Below, piece by piece: positions 8,868 through 18,032 of a DNA stretch of 64,000 bases (the stretch's first letter is position 1; each line of letters begins with the position of its first letter). Both the position numbers and the translations under genes were made by a program. Source of the DNA: Mesotoga prima MesG1.Ag.4.2. Lineage in GTDB: Bacteria > Thermotogota > Thermotogae > Petrotogales > Kosmotogaceae. The stretch is from NCBI RefSeq assembly GCF_000147715.2, contig NC_017934.1:2666001-2730000 (forward strand), written 5' to 3'. The notes beneath the pieces are model-generated. The model saw only the letters and a program-made list of their open reading frames with translations, did not search any database and was not told where the DNA came from.

Positions 8868-9773
8868 TTAATCTATCAAAGACTTCGACTTGAGATACTG
8901 TTCGGCTACGTCGCCCGCGTCCAGGCCCTCAATCGCTATCGAAGCGTTCAAGGACTGAAGCGTCTCCAGATCGAGAGATTCGAAGACCGGCTTTAGCAGT
9001 TCTCCGATCTCGGGGTACATCTCGAAGATCTCCTTTCTCACTATCGGGGCAGGCTCATATACTGGCTGCACGCCTTTGGTATCTTCAAGGACGACCAGCC
9101 TCAGAGCCGAGAGGGCACCATCAGTACCGTAGGCCATAGCCAGATTTACCCCGTCGATGCTTTGCGCTGCGGCTCTGATCGTCTGAGCGGTGTTTCCTCC
9201 GGAGAAGGCCAGAAGCTGATCGTTGGAAAGCTCAAAGCCATATGCCTCCTGGAAGGCTGGCATCGCATCGGCTCTCGTAAGAAACTCCTCGGAAGCGGCA
9301 AGCTTGATGAAGCCTCCACCGTTCACATAATTCGCAAGGTCCTCGAGAGTCTTGATTCCTTCACCGTCGGAAATATCCTTTCGGATAGCCAGAGCCCAGG
9401 TGTTGTTTGCCGGGGCGGGGGTAAGCCACACGAGTCCGTTCCTTTCAAGATCGAGGGTCTTCACCGTCTCATATCCGGATTTCGCGTTCTTCCATACCGT
9501 GGGATCGGTGTCATCGAAGAAGAACCCTCCGTTGCCCGTGTACTCAGGGTAGATATCTATCTCTCCGGCAGTGATCGCCTTTCGAATGACGCTCGTCGTA
9601 CCGAATTCAGTCTTGTCTACAACCTCGAATCCATTCTTCTCGAGGACAGTTACAATCATCTGGCCCAGGAGCGCGCCTTCCGTGTCTATCTTCGATGCCA
9701 CCGTAATCGGCCCCTTCAGTGCAAAACCTGAAAATGCTATGAACAATAATCCAATTAAAATCAATCTCTTCAC
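8868..9773 (-). CDS. Glycine betaine/choline-binding protein (OpuBC/OsmF-like)
   Basis: This exported binding protein has about 301 residues. It has a signal peptide (VKRLILIGLLFIAFSGFA) without a lipobox, so it is probably free in the periplasm or anchored by the signal. The OpuAC-type ligand fold is visible from ITVASKIDTEGALLGQMI, through DIYPEYTGNGGFFF and NNTWALAIRKDI, to TDGALSALRLVVLEDTKG and the C-terminal EQYLKSK. The GTG at 9773 has GGAGG nine bases upstream; the TTG at 9782 abuts the binding site and is unlikely. It is the first gene of the four-gene Opu operon. Confidence 0.9.
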   Translation of the reverse strand: MKRLILIGLLFIAFSGFALKGPITVASKIDTEGALLGQMIVTVLEKNGFEVVDKTEFGTTSVIRKAITAGEIDIYPEYTGNGGFFFDDTDPTVWKNAKSGYETVKTLDLERNGLVWLTPAPANNTWALAIRKDISDGEGIKTLEDLANYVNGGGFIKLAASEEFLTRADAMPAFQEAYGFELSNDQLLAFSGGNTAQTIRAAAQSIDGVNLAMAYGTDGALSALRLVVLEDTKGVQPVYEPAPIVRKEIFEMYPEIGELLKPVFESLDLETLQSLNASIAIEGLDAGDVAEQYLKSKSLID

Positions 9774-10203
9774 AATAAACAACCTCCATCATTTGTATTG
9801 CCGATAATTATACTCCATTTAATTGTACACTATCACACTTGATTTTCAATGCTTCGGCGAGTATGTAGGTCCACAATACTCAGATCAGAATCGATAACGA
9901 TTTGAAAATAGCTTCAATCCTGAGATTCAGACTTTGTTTATAAGGTCTTTAGAGATCGCCTTTCTTGCATTCTTGAAAAAGAGCCAATAAGAATTTTTCT
10001 CTCCAAGGATAGATTCTTTTCGAAATACCATGACTGTCCAAAAAAATACTAAGAAGGGGTAGAATGCGAATTGCGGGGAAGCGAAGGATTTTCCTCCCGG
10101 TGAGGAGATAGTTTTACTAAGCGCTGCTGCCTTAGGAAGACTTCTAGTTTCTCCTTGCAGCTAAAATGCAGTATAGAAAATGAAGTAATGACGTTTTCTT
10201 CCG
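9774..10203 (-). other. Intergenic region with the Opu operon promoter
   Basis: TATAAT (minus strand, 9807-9812) lies about 35 bases before the first operon gene. No good -35 box is visible, so it may be activated. The rest of the 430 bases holds no supported gene or strong hairpin. Confidence 0.4.
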
Positions 10204-11601
10204 CTAAGTATCCAGTCCCATGAAAACATTGTTAAGAGACTCTGCAAACGTCGGGTGTGCGAAAATACCATCTCTCAGCGAAGTATAGGGAAGATTACCC
10301 ATCATTGCAATCTGAATTGCAGACATGATCTCGCCACCCTCCACTCCCAGAATCGCTGCTCCAATAATCCGGTCTGTCTTCGAATCTACAAGAGCCTTCA
10401 TCATTCCACGCGTCTCATTCGTTTCGATCGCCCGAGCCACTCTATCAAAGGGGAGAGTCGCCACACGGAATTGACGTCCTTGACTAACAGCTTGTTTCTC
10501 AGTAAGACCTATCCTGCCAAGTTGGGGATCTATGAACACCACGTATGGAACAAACCTCTCTTGTATCGTCAAACCCCTCCCGTTTACGAGATTCTCTTTC
10601 ATTACCCTGAAATCATCGTATGAAATGTGGGTGAAGGCGGGCCCGCCCTTGACATCTCCGATGGCATATACATTCTTGGTTGTGGTCTCCAGCTTACTGT
10701 TGACCTCAATAAAACCTCTACCGTCAACCTTAACTCCTGCCCTTTCGAGATTAAGATCAGGAGTGTTGGGTACCCTTCCGGTCGCCAGTAACAAGTGACT
10801 TCCGACTACCGGCTTTTCCTTATCCGAAAAACGTAACCTTACACTATTCCTGTTGCCTTCACAACTATCGATTTCTATCGGTTCTGATTCCAGTAGAACA
10901 TCTATGCCTTCACCTCTGAGAATCTCCAGAACCAACGTCGCAATGTCCTCATCTTCAAGTGAAAGCAACTGCTTATCCCTCTGAATTATCGTTACCCTGC
11001 TTCCAAAACGCCTGAACATCTGACCGAATTCAAGACCCACGTACCCACCACCAAGGACTATCAAGTGCTCCGGAAGTTCGTCGAGTTCCATTATCGACGT
11101 AGAGTCGTGTGCTTCAACTCGTTCAAGACCAGGTATTTTTGGAGTTGCCGGGCTCGTTCCTGTATTGATCACAATTGTCCTTGCCTCAATTAGCTCGGTC
11201 TCCCCCTCCTTAAGCCTTACTTCAAGCTCTCTGTCACCAACAAAACTTGCGCTGCCTTCAATCAGAGAAAGGTTAGGAGAATCAATAATCCTTTTCCTGC
11301 TGCCTTCTCTGAAGCTCTCAACAACTTGTCTCTTTCGCTGAATAACCTTCTGAATATCGACTGAAGATTCTCCCGCAACAACTCCGTATTCCTCTGATCG
11401 CTGGACAAGATGCGCCACTCTTGCACTTGCTATCATGGTCTTCGTTGGCGTACATCCTTCATTTACACACGTTCCTCCAACTGCCTTCCTCTCGACAAGG
11501 GCAACCCTCCATCCCTCATCTGCAAGGGAGAGTACGAGGGGAGTACCTCCCTGGCCGGAACCAATGACTATTGCATCAAATTCCCTTTTCCTATCCTTCA
11601 T
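10204..11601 (-). CDS. FAD-dependent pyridine nucleotide-disulfide oxidoreductase (mercuric reductase/RclA-like)
   Basis: The flavoprotein has 465 residues. The N-terminal FAD Rossmann motif is GSGQGGTPLVLSLAD. The redox-active disulfide is GGTCVNEGCTPTKTM (C-x4-C). The NAD(P)-binding GGGYVGLEFGQMF motif and the ATGRVPNTP and AIGDVKGGPAFTHI FAD motifs follow. The C-terminal dimerisation domain ends in FAHPTFAESLNNVF. TPTKTM after the disulfide is typical of the mercuric reductase/RclA side of the family rather than dihydrolipoamide dehydrogenase. There is no extra Cys pair at the C-terminus and no HMA domain, so a true mercuric reductase is unlikely. The ATG has GGTGGTGAA upstream. It stands alone. 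Confidence 0.88.
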   Translation of the reverse strand: MKDRKREFDAIVIGSGQGGTPLVLSLADEGWRVALVERKAVGGTCVNEGCTPTKTMIASARVAHLVQRSEEYGVVAGESSVDIQKVIQRKRQVVESFREGSRKRIIDSPNLSLIEGSASFVGDRELEVRLKEGETELIEARTIVINTGTSPATPKIPGLERVEAHDSTSIMELDELPEHLIVLGGGYVGLEFGQMFRRFGSRVTIIQRDKQLLSLEDEDIATLVLEILRGEGIDVLLESEPIEIDSCEGNRNSVRLRFSDKEKPVVGSHLLLATGRVPNTPDLNLERAGVKVDGRGFIEVNSKLETTTKNVYAIGDVKGGPAFTHISYDDFRVMKENLVNGRGLTIQERFVPYVVFIDPQLGRIGLTEKQAVSQGRQFRVATLPFDRVARAIETNETRGMMKALVDSKTDRIIGAAILGVEGGEIMSAIQIAMMGNLPYTSLRDGIFAHPTFAESLNNVFMGLDT

Positions 11602-12076
11602 TTCACCACCATCCTGATATCGTTACTTGTAGTTTCGTCCTTCGCAGACCCCTCGAGAGTTCATCTGAAACAGAGGGAACAAGTCGATGCTCTTCCAGTT
11701 ACCCCAATGAAGATGTGATACCCGGTTGTCCTCTAAAGAAGAAGTCAGATGATTTGCCCTTACAGGGGAGAACTACGAGGATCGGTATAAAGAAATCCAT
11801 TCTGCCGATTTCCAAATAATGATCGGAATTCCGAAGATTCTTCTCGGAAAAAGCCGTTTCCACAAAAACAGTATAGCATCGTTGAATCGGAAACGGCCGC
11901 AGTTAGCAGTCTCACACCGAAAGTTGTTCAGCAGAGAAACTGCAGCGCCGGGACGCTAATCCGTAATGAAGATTCTCTCCCTTCTTCACCTCTATACTCA
12001 ATTATAGGGCAGTCGAAGAGTGCAAAGGGACTGATTGTATAATTGAAAGACATATTGCAAATCGGTGGTGAAGAGA
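11602..12076. other. Intergenic region between divergent genes
   Basis: A TATAAT at 12038-12043 may be the -10 box of the plus-strand ferredoxin-type gene at 12077, though no -35 match is visible. No supported gene, RNA or repeat is seen in the remaining sequence. Confidence 0.35.
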
Positions 12077-13015
12077 ATGCGCAGATACGATGAGCGCAAC
12101 ACGATTTTTGCTCGGATGAATTATGAAGCCGGTACTCCTGAGTACTGCGACTACTACTCTAGACATCCCGAGTTGAAGGAGATAGATGACGAGCTTCGCG
12201 AAAGACCCGATCTCTGCGACAGAAATTCTCCTTCTTACGATCCTCTAGATGCTTCAGAGGTGAGTTCGAATTTCTCCCTTGTTGCCAGTCTACGAAGCCT
12301 GTGTGATGGAAAACCATCTAGTGAGAAGCTTCACGTAGATATAACAACCGCTACCGAGACAATCAAACGCATCGCTATTGACAGCGGCGCGGAACTCGTA
12401 GCCATAACGAATATGAAACCCGAGTTCTATTATAGCCACAGGGGAAGACATAGAGAGAATTATGGGGATGAAATAAGCTTACGGCTTCCCTTCGGAATAG
12501 TCTTCGCTGTCGAGTTGGACGGCGAAATGATAGATGCTGCACCGGCCATGCCAGCAATGGTCGAAAGCTCCAGGAAATACTTGAAGGCAGCCATGATCGG
12601 ACTGACTATCTCGTACTTCATTAGGGGGCTGGGTTACTCCGCCAGAAATCATATGGACGGAAACTATCTCGCAGTTCTACCGATAGTCGGTGCCGCCGCC
12701 GGACTTGGGTTAATAGGAAGGCATGGCCTTCTTATCTCCTCCAGTCTAGGACCAAGAATGAAGCTGGGACTTGTGACCACTGAAATGCCCTTGAAATGTA
12801 CCCCACCACTGGAAAAGAATCTCGAGCGATTCTGCAGCGACTGCGGAATCTGTTCCCGCGAGTGTCCGGTTTCCGCAATTCCCGGCTGCGAAGGACAAAA
12901 AGCCAATGATACGCCAAGATGGAAGGTTGACCACGAGCTCTGCTACTCCTACTGGAGAAGAAACGGGACGGACTGCGGTATTTGCATAAGAGTCTGTCCA
13001 TTCTCCAGAGTATAG
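12077..13015 (+). CDS. Reductive-dehalogenase-like 4Fe-4S protein
   Basis: The cytosolic protein has 312 residues. The C-terminus carries two cluster motifs, CSDCGICSRECP and CGICIRVCP, spaced as in reductive dehalogenases and epoxyqueuosine reductase. The middle part (YLKAAMIGLTISYFIRGLGYSA, then VGAAAGLGLIGRHGLLIS) matches the nitroreductase-like fold these families share. There is no Tat signal and no membrane-anchor gene nearby, so classic respiratory dehalogenation is unlikely and a corrinoid- or flavin-linked cytosolic reductase is more probable. The ATG at 12077 sits after GGTGGTGAAGAG; two GTG codons at 12065 and 12068 are alternatives. No operon partner is seen. Confidence 0.78.
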   Translation: MRRYDERNTIFARMNYEAGTPEYCDYYSRHPELKEIDDELRERPDLCDRNSPSYDPLDASEVSSNFSLVASLRSLCDGKPSSEKLHVDITTATETIKRIAIDSGAELVAITNMKPEFYYSHRGRHRENYGDEISLRLPFGIVFAVELDGEMIDAAPAMPAMVESSRKYLKAAMIGLTISYFIRGLGYSARNHMDGNYLAVLPIVGAAAGLGLIGRHGLLISSSLGPRMKLGLVTTEMPLKCTPPLEKNLERFCSDCGICSRECPVSAIPGCEGQKANDTPRWKVDHELCYSYWRRNGTDCGICIRVCPFSRV

Positions 13016-13180
13016 GTTTCTCAAAACTTGAAGATCATCTTGACGGAAAGCTCAAACAGTAGATCTTTCAAACTCCATTTCAGCTCTTCTATTGATCCAG
13101 AAAAGCCACCAGCCTCATCGGGGTTGGGTTTTCCAGGGATCTATGTAAGAATTGTTATATAGGAAGAAGGAGGGAAAATC

Positions 13181-14014
13181 ATGAATGATGTAATCCAAAC
13201 AATAATCGAATGGGCGATTAGAATCGGGATCAGCATCGCAATCCTTCTGGTTGCAAAATGGCTTTCGGGCATCTTCTACAAAGCATTCATTAAATTCACT
13301 GAGAAGACATCCGTTGTCTCCATTCAATATCGGAAGACAATGAGAACGCTGTTCAACCTCGCCTTCTATGCTCTGGCGGCCTTCATAATTATCTCGGTTC
13401 TCTTCAAGAATCTGGCTCCCGTTCTCGCCGGTCTCGGAGTATCCGGTATCATTGTCGGTCTCGCTGTCAAGGAGCCTCTAGAAAACCTAATCTGCGGGAT
13501 ACTAATAATGATAAACAAGCTAATCTACGAGGGAGAGGCAGTTGACATCGGAGGGACATCCGGAGGAGTCCAGGAGATCAAACTCAATCACGTGCTCATA
13601 AAGACATGGGACGGAAAGCTAGTCACGATCCCTAGCAAAAACGTCTGGGCAGCAACGATTATTCACTTCTGGCCCGACAACATAAGACGAAACGATCTCA
13701 ACGTCGGGGTTTCCTATTCGAGCGACCTGAACAAAGTCATGAAGATCCTGGAGGAAGCCGTAAATTCTTACGAGAAGCTTTACGTCGATGACAACCACAA
13801 ACCGATGATACAGTTCACCGGATACGGCGCGTCTTCCATAGACTTCGTCGTCAGGTTCTGGGTAGAGAAGGCAAACTTCATAGACTCAAGCACCGAACTG
13901 GCAAAGATCATAAAATCCAGATTCGACGAAAACGGCATAGAGATTCCTTTCAGCCAGCTCGATCTCCATATAAAGGACGGCCACACAGAAGGGAGAAACG
14001 AGGTTAGAGGTTAG
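13181..14014 (+). CDS. MscS-family small-conductance mechanosensitive channel
   Basis: The channel has 277 residues, the usual length for canonical MscS. Three hydrophobic segments (about 10-30, 55-80 and 85-120) end in the pore helix AGLGVSGIIVGLAVKEPLENLICGI. The beta-domain (YEGEAVDIGGTSGGVQEI) and an alpha/beta C-terminal domain follow. AAGGAGGG lies six bases before the ATG. The final codons (Val-Arg-Gly-stop) fall inside repeat family A, so the native C-terminus was probably replaced by repeat sequence. It is the second MscS-type channel in the window. Confidence 0.9.
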   Translation: MNDVIQTIIEWAIRIGISIAILLVAKWLSGIFYKAFIKFTEKTSVVSIQYRKTMRTLFNLAFYALAAFIIISVLFKNLAPVLAGLGVSGIIVGLAVKEPLENLICGILIMINKLIYEGEAVDIGGTSGGVQEIKLNHVLIKTWDGKLVTIPSKNVWAATIIHFWPDNIRRNDLNVGVSYSSDLNKVMKILEEAVNSYEKLYVDDNHKPMIQFTGYGASSIDFVVRFWVEKANFIDSSTELAKIIKSRFDENGIEIPFSQLDLHIKDGHTEGRNEVRG

Positions 14015-15560
14015 AGGTCAGTGGTCAGAGGTTGGAAGAGCAAAAGAGTGGTCCACCGTTGAATTGTTCTCCGTTCTCCGAAAAGAATTGTTGCAAGTTC
14101 CAAGATGCAAGTTGCAACAAGAAGAAAGAAGACCTTTTTCTAAAGGGCGATGAGGTAAGCTCGTTATTGGCATTCAACAAGAGAACATCATCGAGATTCT
14201 GAATCAAGTTCAGAATGACGAATTCTTTCGCTCAGCGACCAGCGGGTTTTTTCTCTTAAGCGCACAGCGGTTCTTAGGATAGAGATGCTGAAACAAGTTC
14301 ATGACGCGAAGAGCAGGGTATCGATTACAGGGTATGGGGTCTCGTGAAGAGAACCGGCAATCAATTCAGGGTTTCAATGCAACTGAGGAAGTTGTCCAGG
14401 CAGCGATTCGTGGAAGTCCCTCACTCTGTCATCCCGGACTTGATCCGGGATCTGGTTTTGATCCTCTCGGAGGACGGTGGAGCCTTGACGGACAACGCTG
14501 TTTTCATCAGCCACCAGCGGGTTTTTGCTCTTAAGCGCTCAGCGGTTCTTTTGTTCGCAATTTGGAACGGACTACTTGCAACTGCTCTTCTAAGGACGGG
14601 TCCATGATCTTGGAAGGACCAAGGACGGCTTCTTTCAGCATGACTGTAAGTGCCGTTCTCGCAATCGCGTAACACTGTCATCCCGGACTTGATCCGGGAT
14701 CTGGTTCCAAGAACGAACAACCTGGACGCGTAGCGTCGGAACGAAGAACCAGCGCTTCTTGGCGGCGGTGGACCGTTGACGGACAACGCTGTTTTCATCA
14801 GCCACCAGCGGGTTTTTTCTCTTAAGCGCACAGCGGTTCTTAGGATAGAGATGCTGAAACAAGTTCATGACGCGAAGAGCAGGGTATCGATTACAGGGTA
14901 TGGGGTCTCGTGAAGAGAACCGGTAATTAATTCAGGGTTTCAATGCAACTGAGGAAGTTGTCCGGGCAGCGATTCGTGGAAGTCCCTCTGTCATCCCGGA
15001 CTTGATCCGGGATCTGCTCTTGGAAGACCGGGTTGCGGGTAGCAGGTTGGGGGTTGGTCAGGAGCAAAAAAGAGATTGACCCAGTCCTCAAGAAGCAATT
15101 CAAAGCCATCTGATCAGAACCAACTTATTTCGTCATCCTGAAGCGCTCCTGTTCAGGATCTGGGTTTTTTCAGGAATTGTGGTTGGTGGTAAGAGGTTAT
15201 GGTCGGAAAGAGCGAAGTGAAACCGGTTCTCCGTTGGACGGTTCTCCGTTCTCCGAGGAGAACCCGTTGCTCGTTCAAGAGCGAGGATCTGTTCTTCGTT
15301 CTTGGTTGAAATCATAAGAAGTAGCATCAAGATTCCGACCAGGAGCTTTGTCGGAATGACAGAATCTAGCCCTTCCGCAATAACGATATGTTGGTATCCC
15401 ACGGAGCCTGCCCCAATGAGCCTGCCCTGAAATGCTCTTGTTCAGGGCTCCTGTTTGGGATCTCCTGTTCAGGGTCATCCCGGACTTGATCCGGGATCTG
15501 GTTCCAAGAACGAACAACCTGGACGCGTAGCGTCGGAACGAGGAACCATTCTTATGTTCT
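14001..15560. repeat. Mosaic repeat region I (families A, B, C, D)
   Basis: About 1.56 kb without credible genes, built from interspersed repeat blocks shared with 40.1-41.0 kb. Family A is at 14004-14220. Family C occurs twice, at 14238-14455 and 14803-15016, nearly identical apart from a 4-base deletion in the second. Family D is at 14477-14753. The palindromic core of family B occurs at 14428, 14677, 14990 and 15474. The blocks are stitched in changing order. No transposase, integrase or target-site duplication is seen, so this is a patch of non-autonomous repeats. Short ORFs here are chance readings of the repeats. Confidence 0.9.
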
Positions 15561-15575
15561 TTCCAAGGATGGCTC

Positions 15576-16775
15576 TTACCACTCTTCCCGCCGTGAGAAG
15601 CCCAGCCTTTCGAGGCCGTTTTTTATGTATTCGCTACCCATGGTCAGTTCCCAGATCATTCCGCTTCTGTAGTTTTCGATCATGAGCAGCGTTATTCCCT
15701 TGTCTATGCCGATGACCCTGTCCGAGATCCAGTTTCTGTCGAGGTTGTAGGCATCTAGAAATCCGTACTCGCTCCAGAGTTCCGGCACGTTTTCGAAGTA
15801 GTGTTTCACTGTCTCTTCGACTATCCCGGGGACGAATACGATCGAGCCAAGCGCTCCACAGGGTGGCACGGTTCCGTCGATTCTGTGAGCGGTGTTGGAT
15901 TTGGCCGAAGGCGGCGCTCCGAAATCTCCCCTGTAGCCATCCGGAGAGTCGCAGGCGGTGAGTCCCCAGGATCTTTCATGCAGGGTTCTGTAGTTTTTCC
16001 CCTCGCTTGAGCAGTACTTCCAGTTGGCCAGAGAGGCCCTGATGGAGTTCTCGAACCAGTCGATTCCGTCCCTGTCGCGGATTTTTCGGAAATCTATCCA
16101 GGCGTGGCTGAACTGATAGGTGAAGAGCGAGCCAGTGTATGTGTGGATCACTTCCAGCTCTTCGTAGGTCCCCCTGTCTCTGGCGAAGGAGTAATAAAGC
16201 GACGGGTCCGTCGGGCAGGTCGGAGAGGCGGCGCCCAGTACGTACATGATTATCTGTTCGGCGTAGCGATCCCACCCTCCCCAGAAGCCACGTTCGTAGC
16301 TGTAGCCCATATAGAAGCAGTTTCTCTCCCCATTCACGTACCAGGGGAAGTTCACCCGTCCGTAAATGGTCCTGAAAAGCTCCGACGTCTCCCCGCCGAA
16401 GTATTCGGCCGCGACGAGCCCGCCCATGAGAAAGAGCGCGGTGTCGATAACCGAGACTTCCGATCTGTAAGCCCTCCTGCCTTCGATCATATCTATGAAA
16501 TGCACAAAGAAGCCTTCTTTCTGTTCAACGTTGTTCAGGAAGCTCTTCAGCGTCTTTACCGCTCTTTCTTCGCCGCTCTTTCTGCTTATCCAGCCCCTTT
16601 CAACACCTACTGGCAGGGCCGATAGGCCGAAGCCCACCGAGGCGATGCTCGCAACGTTTCTGTCTTTCGTGTTGTCCCTTATCAGGCCGTAACCCCTGTC
16701 GGAAAGGGAGGACTCCTTCCAGAAGAAGTCGAACGACGATCTCTCCTCGAGATCCAGTATCTCTTCAAACTTCAT
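15576..16775 (-). CDS. Cytosolic GH144/PF10091-type glucanase
   Basis: This 399-residue enzyme of the 'putative glucoamylase' fold (PF10091) includes GH144 endo-beta-1,2-glucanases. It shows GYGLIRDN near the N-terminus, a VIDTALFLMGGLVAAEYF helix, WDRYAEQIIMYVLGAASPT with the conserved Glu, and a C-terminal GIDKGITLLMIENYRS. There is no signal peptide, so it probably acts on imported oligosaccharides. It overlaps the exported paralogue at 16772-18028 by four bases and is the last gene of the long operon. Identity with that paralogue is about half at protein level, yet a 94-base block is identical in DNA (see findings). The name glucoamylase should not be taken literally. Confidence 0.85.
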   Translation of the reverse strand: MKFEEILDLEERSSFDFFWKESSLSDRGYGLIRDNTKDRNVASIASVGFGLSALPVGVERGWISRKSGEERAVKTLKSFLNNVEQKEGFFVHFIDMIEGRRAYRSEVSVIDTALFLMGGLVAAEYFGGETSELFRTIYGRVNFPWYVNGERNCFYMGYSYERGFWGGWDRYAEQIIMYVLGAASPTCPTDPSLYYSFARDRGTYEELEVIHTYTGSLFTYQFSHAWIDFRKIRDRDGIDWFENSIRASLANWKYCSSEGKNYRTLHERSWGLTACDSPDGYRGDFGAPPSAKSNTAHRIDGTVPPCGALGSIVFVPGIVEETVKHYFENVPELWSEYGFLDAYNLDRNWISDRVIGIDKGITLLMIENYRSGMIWELTMGSEYIKNGLERLGFSRREEW

Positions 16776-18028
16776 CTTCTCTCCACCTCGAAACCCAGTC
16801 TATCGAGCCCGTCTACTATGTATTCGCTCTCCATAAGTATATTCCAGACAAGATCGTTTCTGTAATTTGAGATCATGAGCAGCGTTATTCCCTTGTCTAT
16901 GCCTATGTAATCGGAGGCGAACCAGTCGAGGTCGAGGTTGAACGAGTCCTTCAGGCCGTACCCGCCCACGAGGTCTGGCAGTTCGTAATAGGCCTCGAGA
17001 GCCTCTAGAGACCTGTCTGGCAAAAAGACTATCGATCCCAGCGCGCCGGCCGGGGCGAGCGTGCCGTCGACTCTGTGAGCGGTGCTGTTGTTTCCCGAGG
17101 GAGGCGTTCCAAGAAGTCCGTTGTATCCGCCCGGTCCGTCGCAGGCCGTGACTCCCCAGCCGATGACGAAGCCGGTGTACTGGTCGGCGTTGTCTTTGCA
17201 ATAGTTGTAGTTGGCCAGAGAGGCCCTGATGGAGTTCTCGAACCAGTCGATTCCGTCCCTGTCGCGGATTTTTCGGAAATCTATCCAGGCGTGGCTGAAC
17301 TGGTAGGTGAAGAGCGAGCCGAACCAGGAGTGAATGAACCGCTCCCCTTTGTAAGAGCCCTCGTACCTCTTGAAGGAGTAGTAAACGACCGGATCGATCC
17401 TGTATTTGGGATTGGGAGCTCCGGCCGCCAGGACATACATCATGAGCTGTTCGGCGTAGAAGTCCCAGAATCCCTGAAAGCCCTTCTCCGGGTAGTAGGC
17501 CATGTAGAAATAGTTGTTGCGGTAATCGATCATCCTGTTCCAGTTGACCCTTTCGTACAGGGCCGATGCCTTTTCGGCGACCTCTCCGCCGAAGTACTCT
17601 CCGGCCGTCAGGGCGCCGCAGAGGAAGATAGCCGTGTCGATCGTCGATATTTCGCAATCCCAGGCCCTCTCTCCTGTGTTGAAATCAAGAAAGTGAAAGA
17701 AGAAACCGTGGAAATTCTCAAGCTTCAGGAAGGTGTCCAGAGTTCTCGAAGCCCTTTCAAAACCGTCTTCGTAGCTGATCCAGCCTTCCTCGACACCGAT
17801 CGGTATCGCGGTCAGCCCGAAACCCACTGCCGCGATGCTGGCTATCGATGGATTACCGGGAAACCTGTCTCGAACCAGCCCATAACCTGGAGAATGATCC
17901 AGAGTATTTGTCTGTTCCCAGAAATAATAGAAGGAACCTTTGTATTCCCTCTCAAGATTTTGAGAACCTGTGGCGAAGACGCACAGCAGTATTAAAAGAG
18001 CGGTGAGGCAGCTTTTCAGGTTTTTCAT
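16772..18028 (-). CDS. Exported GH144/PF10091-type glucanase
   Basis: The protein has 418 residues, beginning with a signal peptide (MKNLKSCLTALLILLCVFATGS). The catalytic domain has the same landmarks as the next gene: GYGLVRDRFPGNPSIASIA, TIDTAIFLCGALTAGEYF, WDFYAEQLMMYVLAAGAPNP and YIGIDKGITLLMISNYR. It is predicted to cut a beta-glucan outside the cytoplasm, feeding oligosaccharides to the ABC importer encoded just upstream. GGGGAG precedes the ATG by eight bases, and the gene begins four bases after the permease stop. GH144 assignment is from motif memory; related PF10091 enzymes have other specificities. Confidence 0.86.
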   Translation of the reverse strand: MKNLKSCLTALLILLCVFATGSQNLEREYKGSFYYFWEQTNTLDHSPGYGLVRDRFPGNPSIASIAAVGFGLTAIPIGVEEGWISYEDGFERASRTLDTFLKLENFHGFFFHFLDFNTGERAWDCEISTIDTAIFLCGALTAGEYFGGEVAEKASALYERVNWNRMIDYRNNYFYMAYYPEKGFQGFWDFYAEQLMMYVLAAGAPNPKYRIDPVVYYSFKRYEGSYKGERFIHSWFGSLFTYQFSHAWIDFRKIRDRDGIDWFENSIRASLANYNYCKDNADQYTGFVIGWGVTACDGPGGYNGLLGTPPSGNNSTAHRVDGTLAPAGALGSIVFLPDRSLEALEAYYELPDLVGGYGLKDSFNLDLDWFASDYIGIDKGITLLMISNYRNDLVWNILMESEYIVDGLDRLGFEVERR

Positions 18029-18032
18029 TCGA

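Noticed and set aside
10204-11601. Calling the flavoprotein a mercuric reductase or dihydrolipoamide dehydrogenase
   Set aside because: No HMA domain, no C-terminal Cys pair and no mer genes; no 2-oxo acid dehydrogenase genes nearby. Only the broad family is supported.
12077-13015. Respiratory reductive dehalogenase
   Set aside because: No Tat signal and no membrane-anchor (RdhB) gene; only a related cytosolic reductase can be claimed.
14001-15560. CRISPR array or operon of small ORFs in the repeat region
   Set aside because: Repeats are long, unequal and mosaic without regular spacers; no cas genes are near. The ORFs only reflect repeat blocks read in several frames.
15576-18028. Naming both enzymes glucoamylase
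   Set aside because: The fold label in domain databases is historical; characterised PF10091 members include beta-1,2-glucanases, and the locus has no alpha-glucan enzymes.
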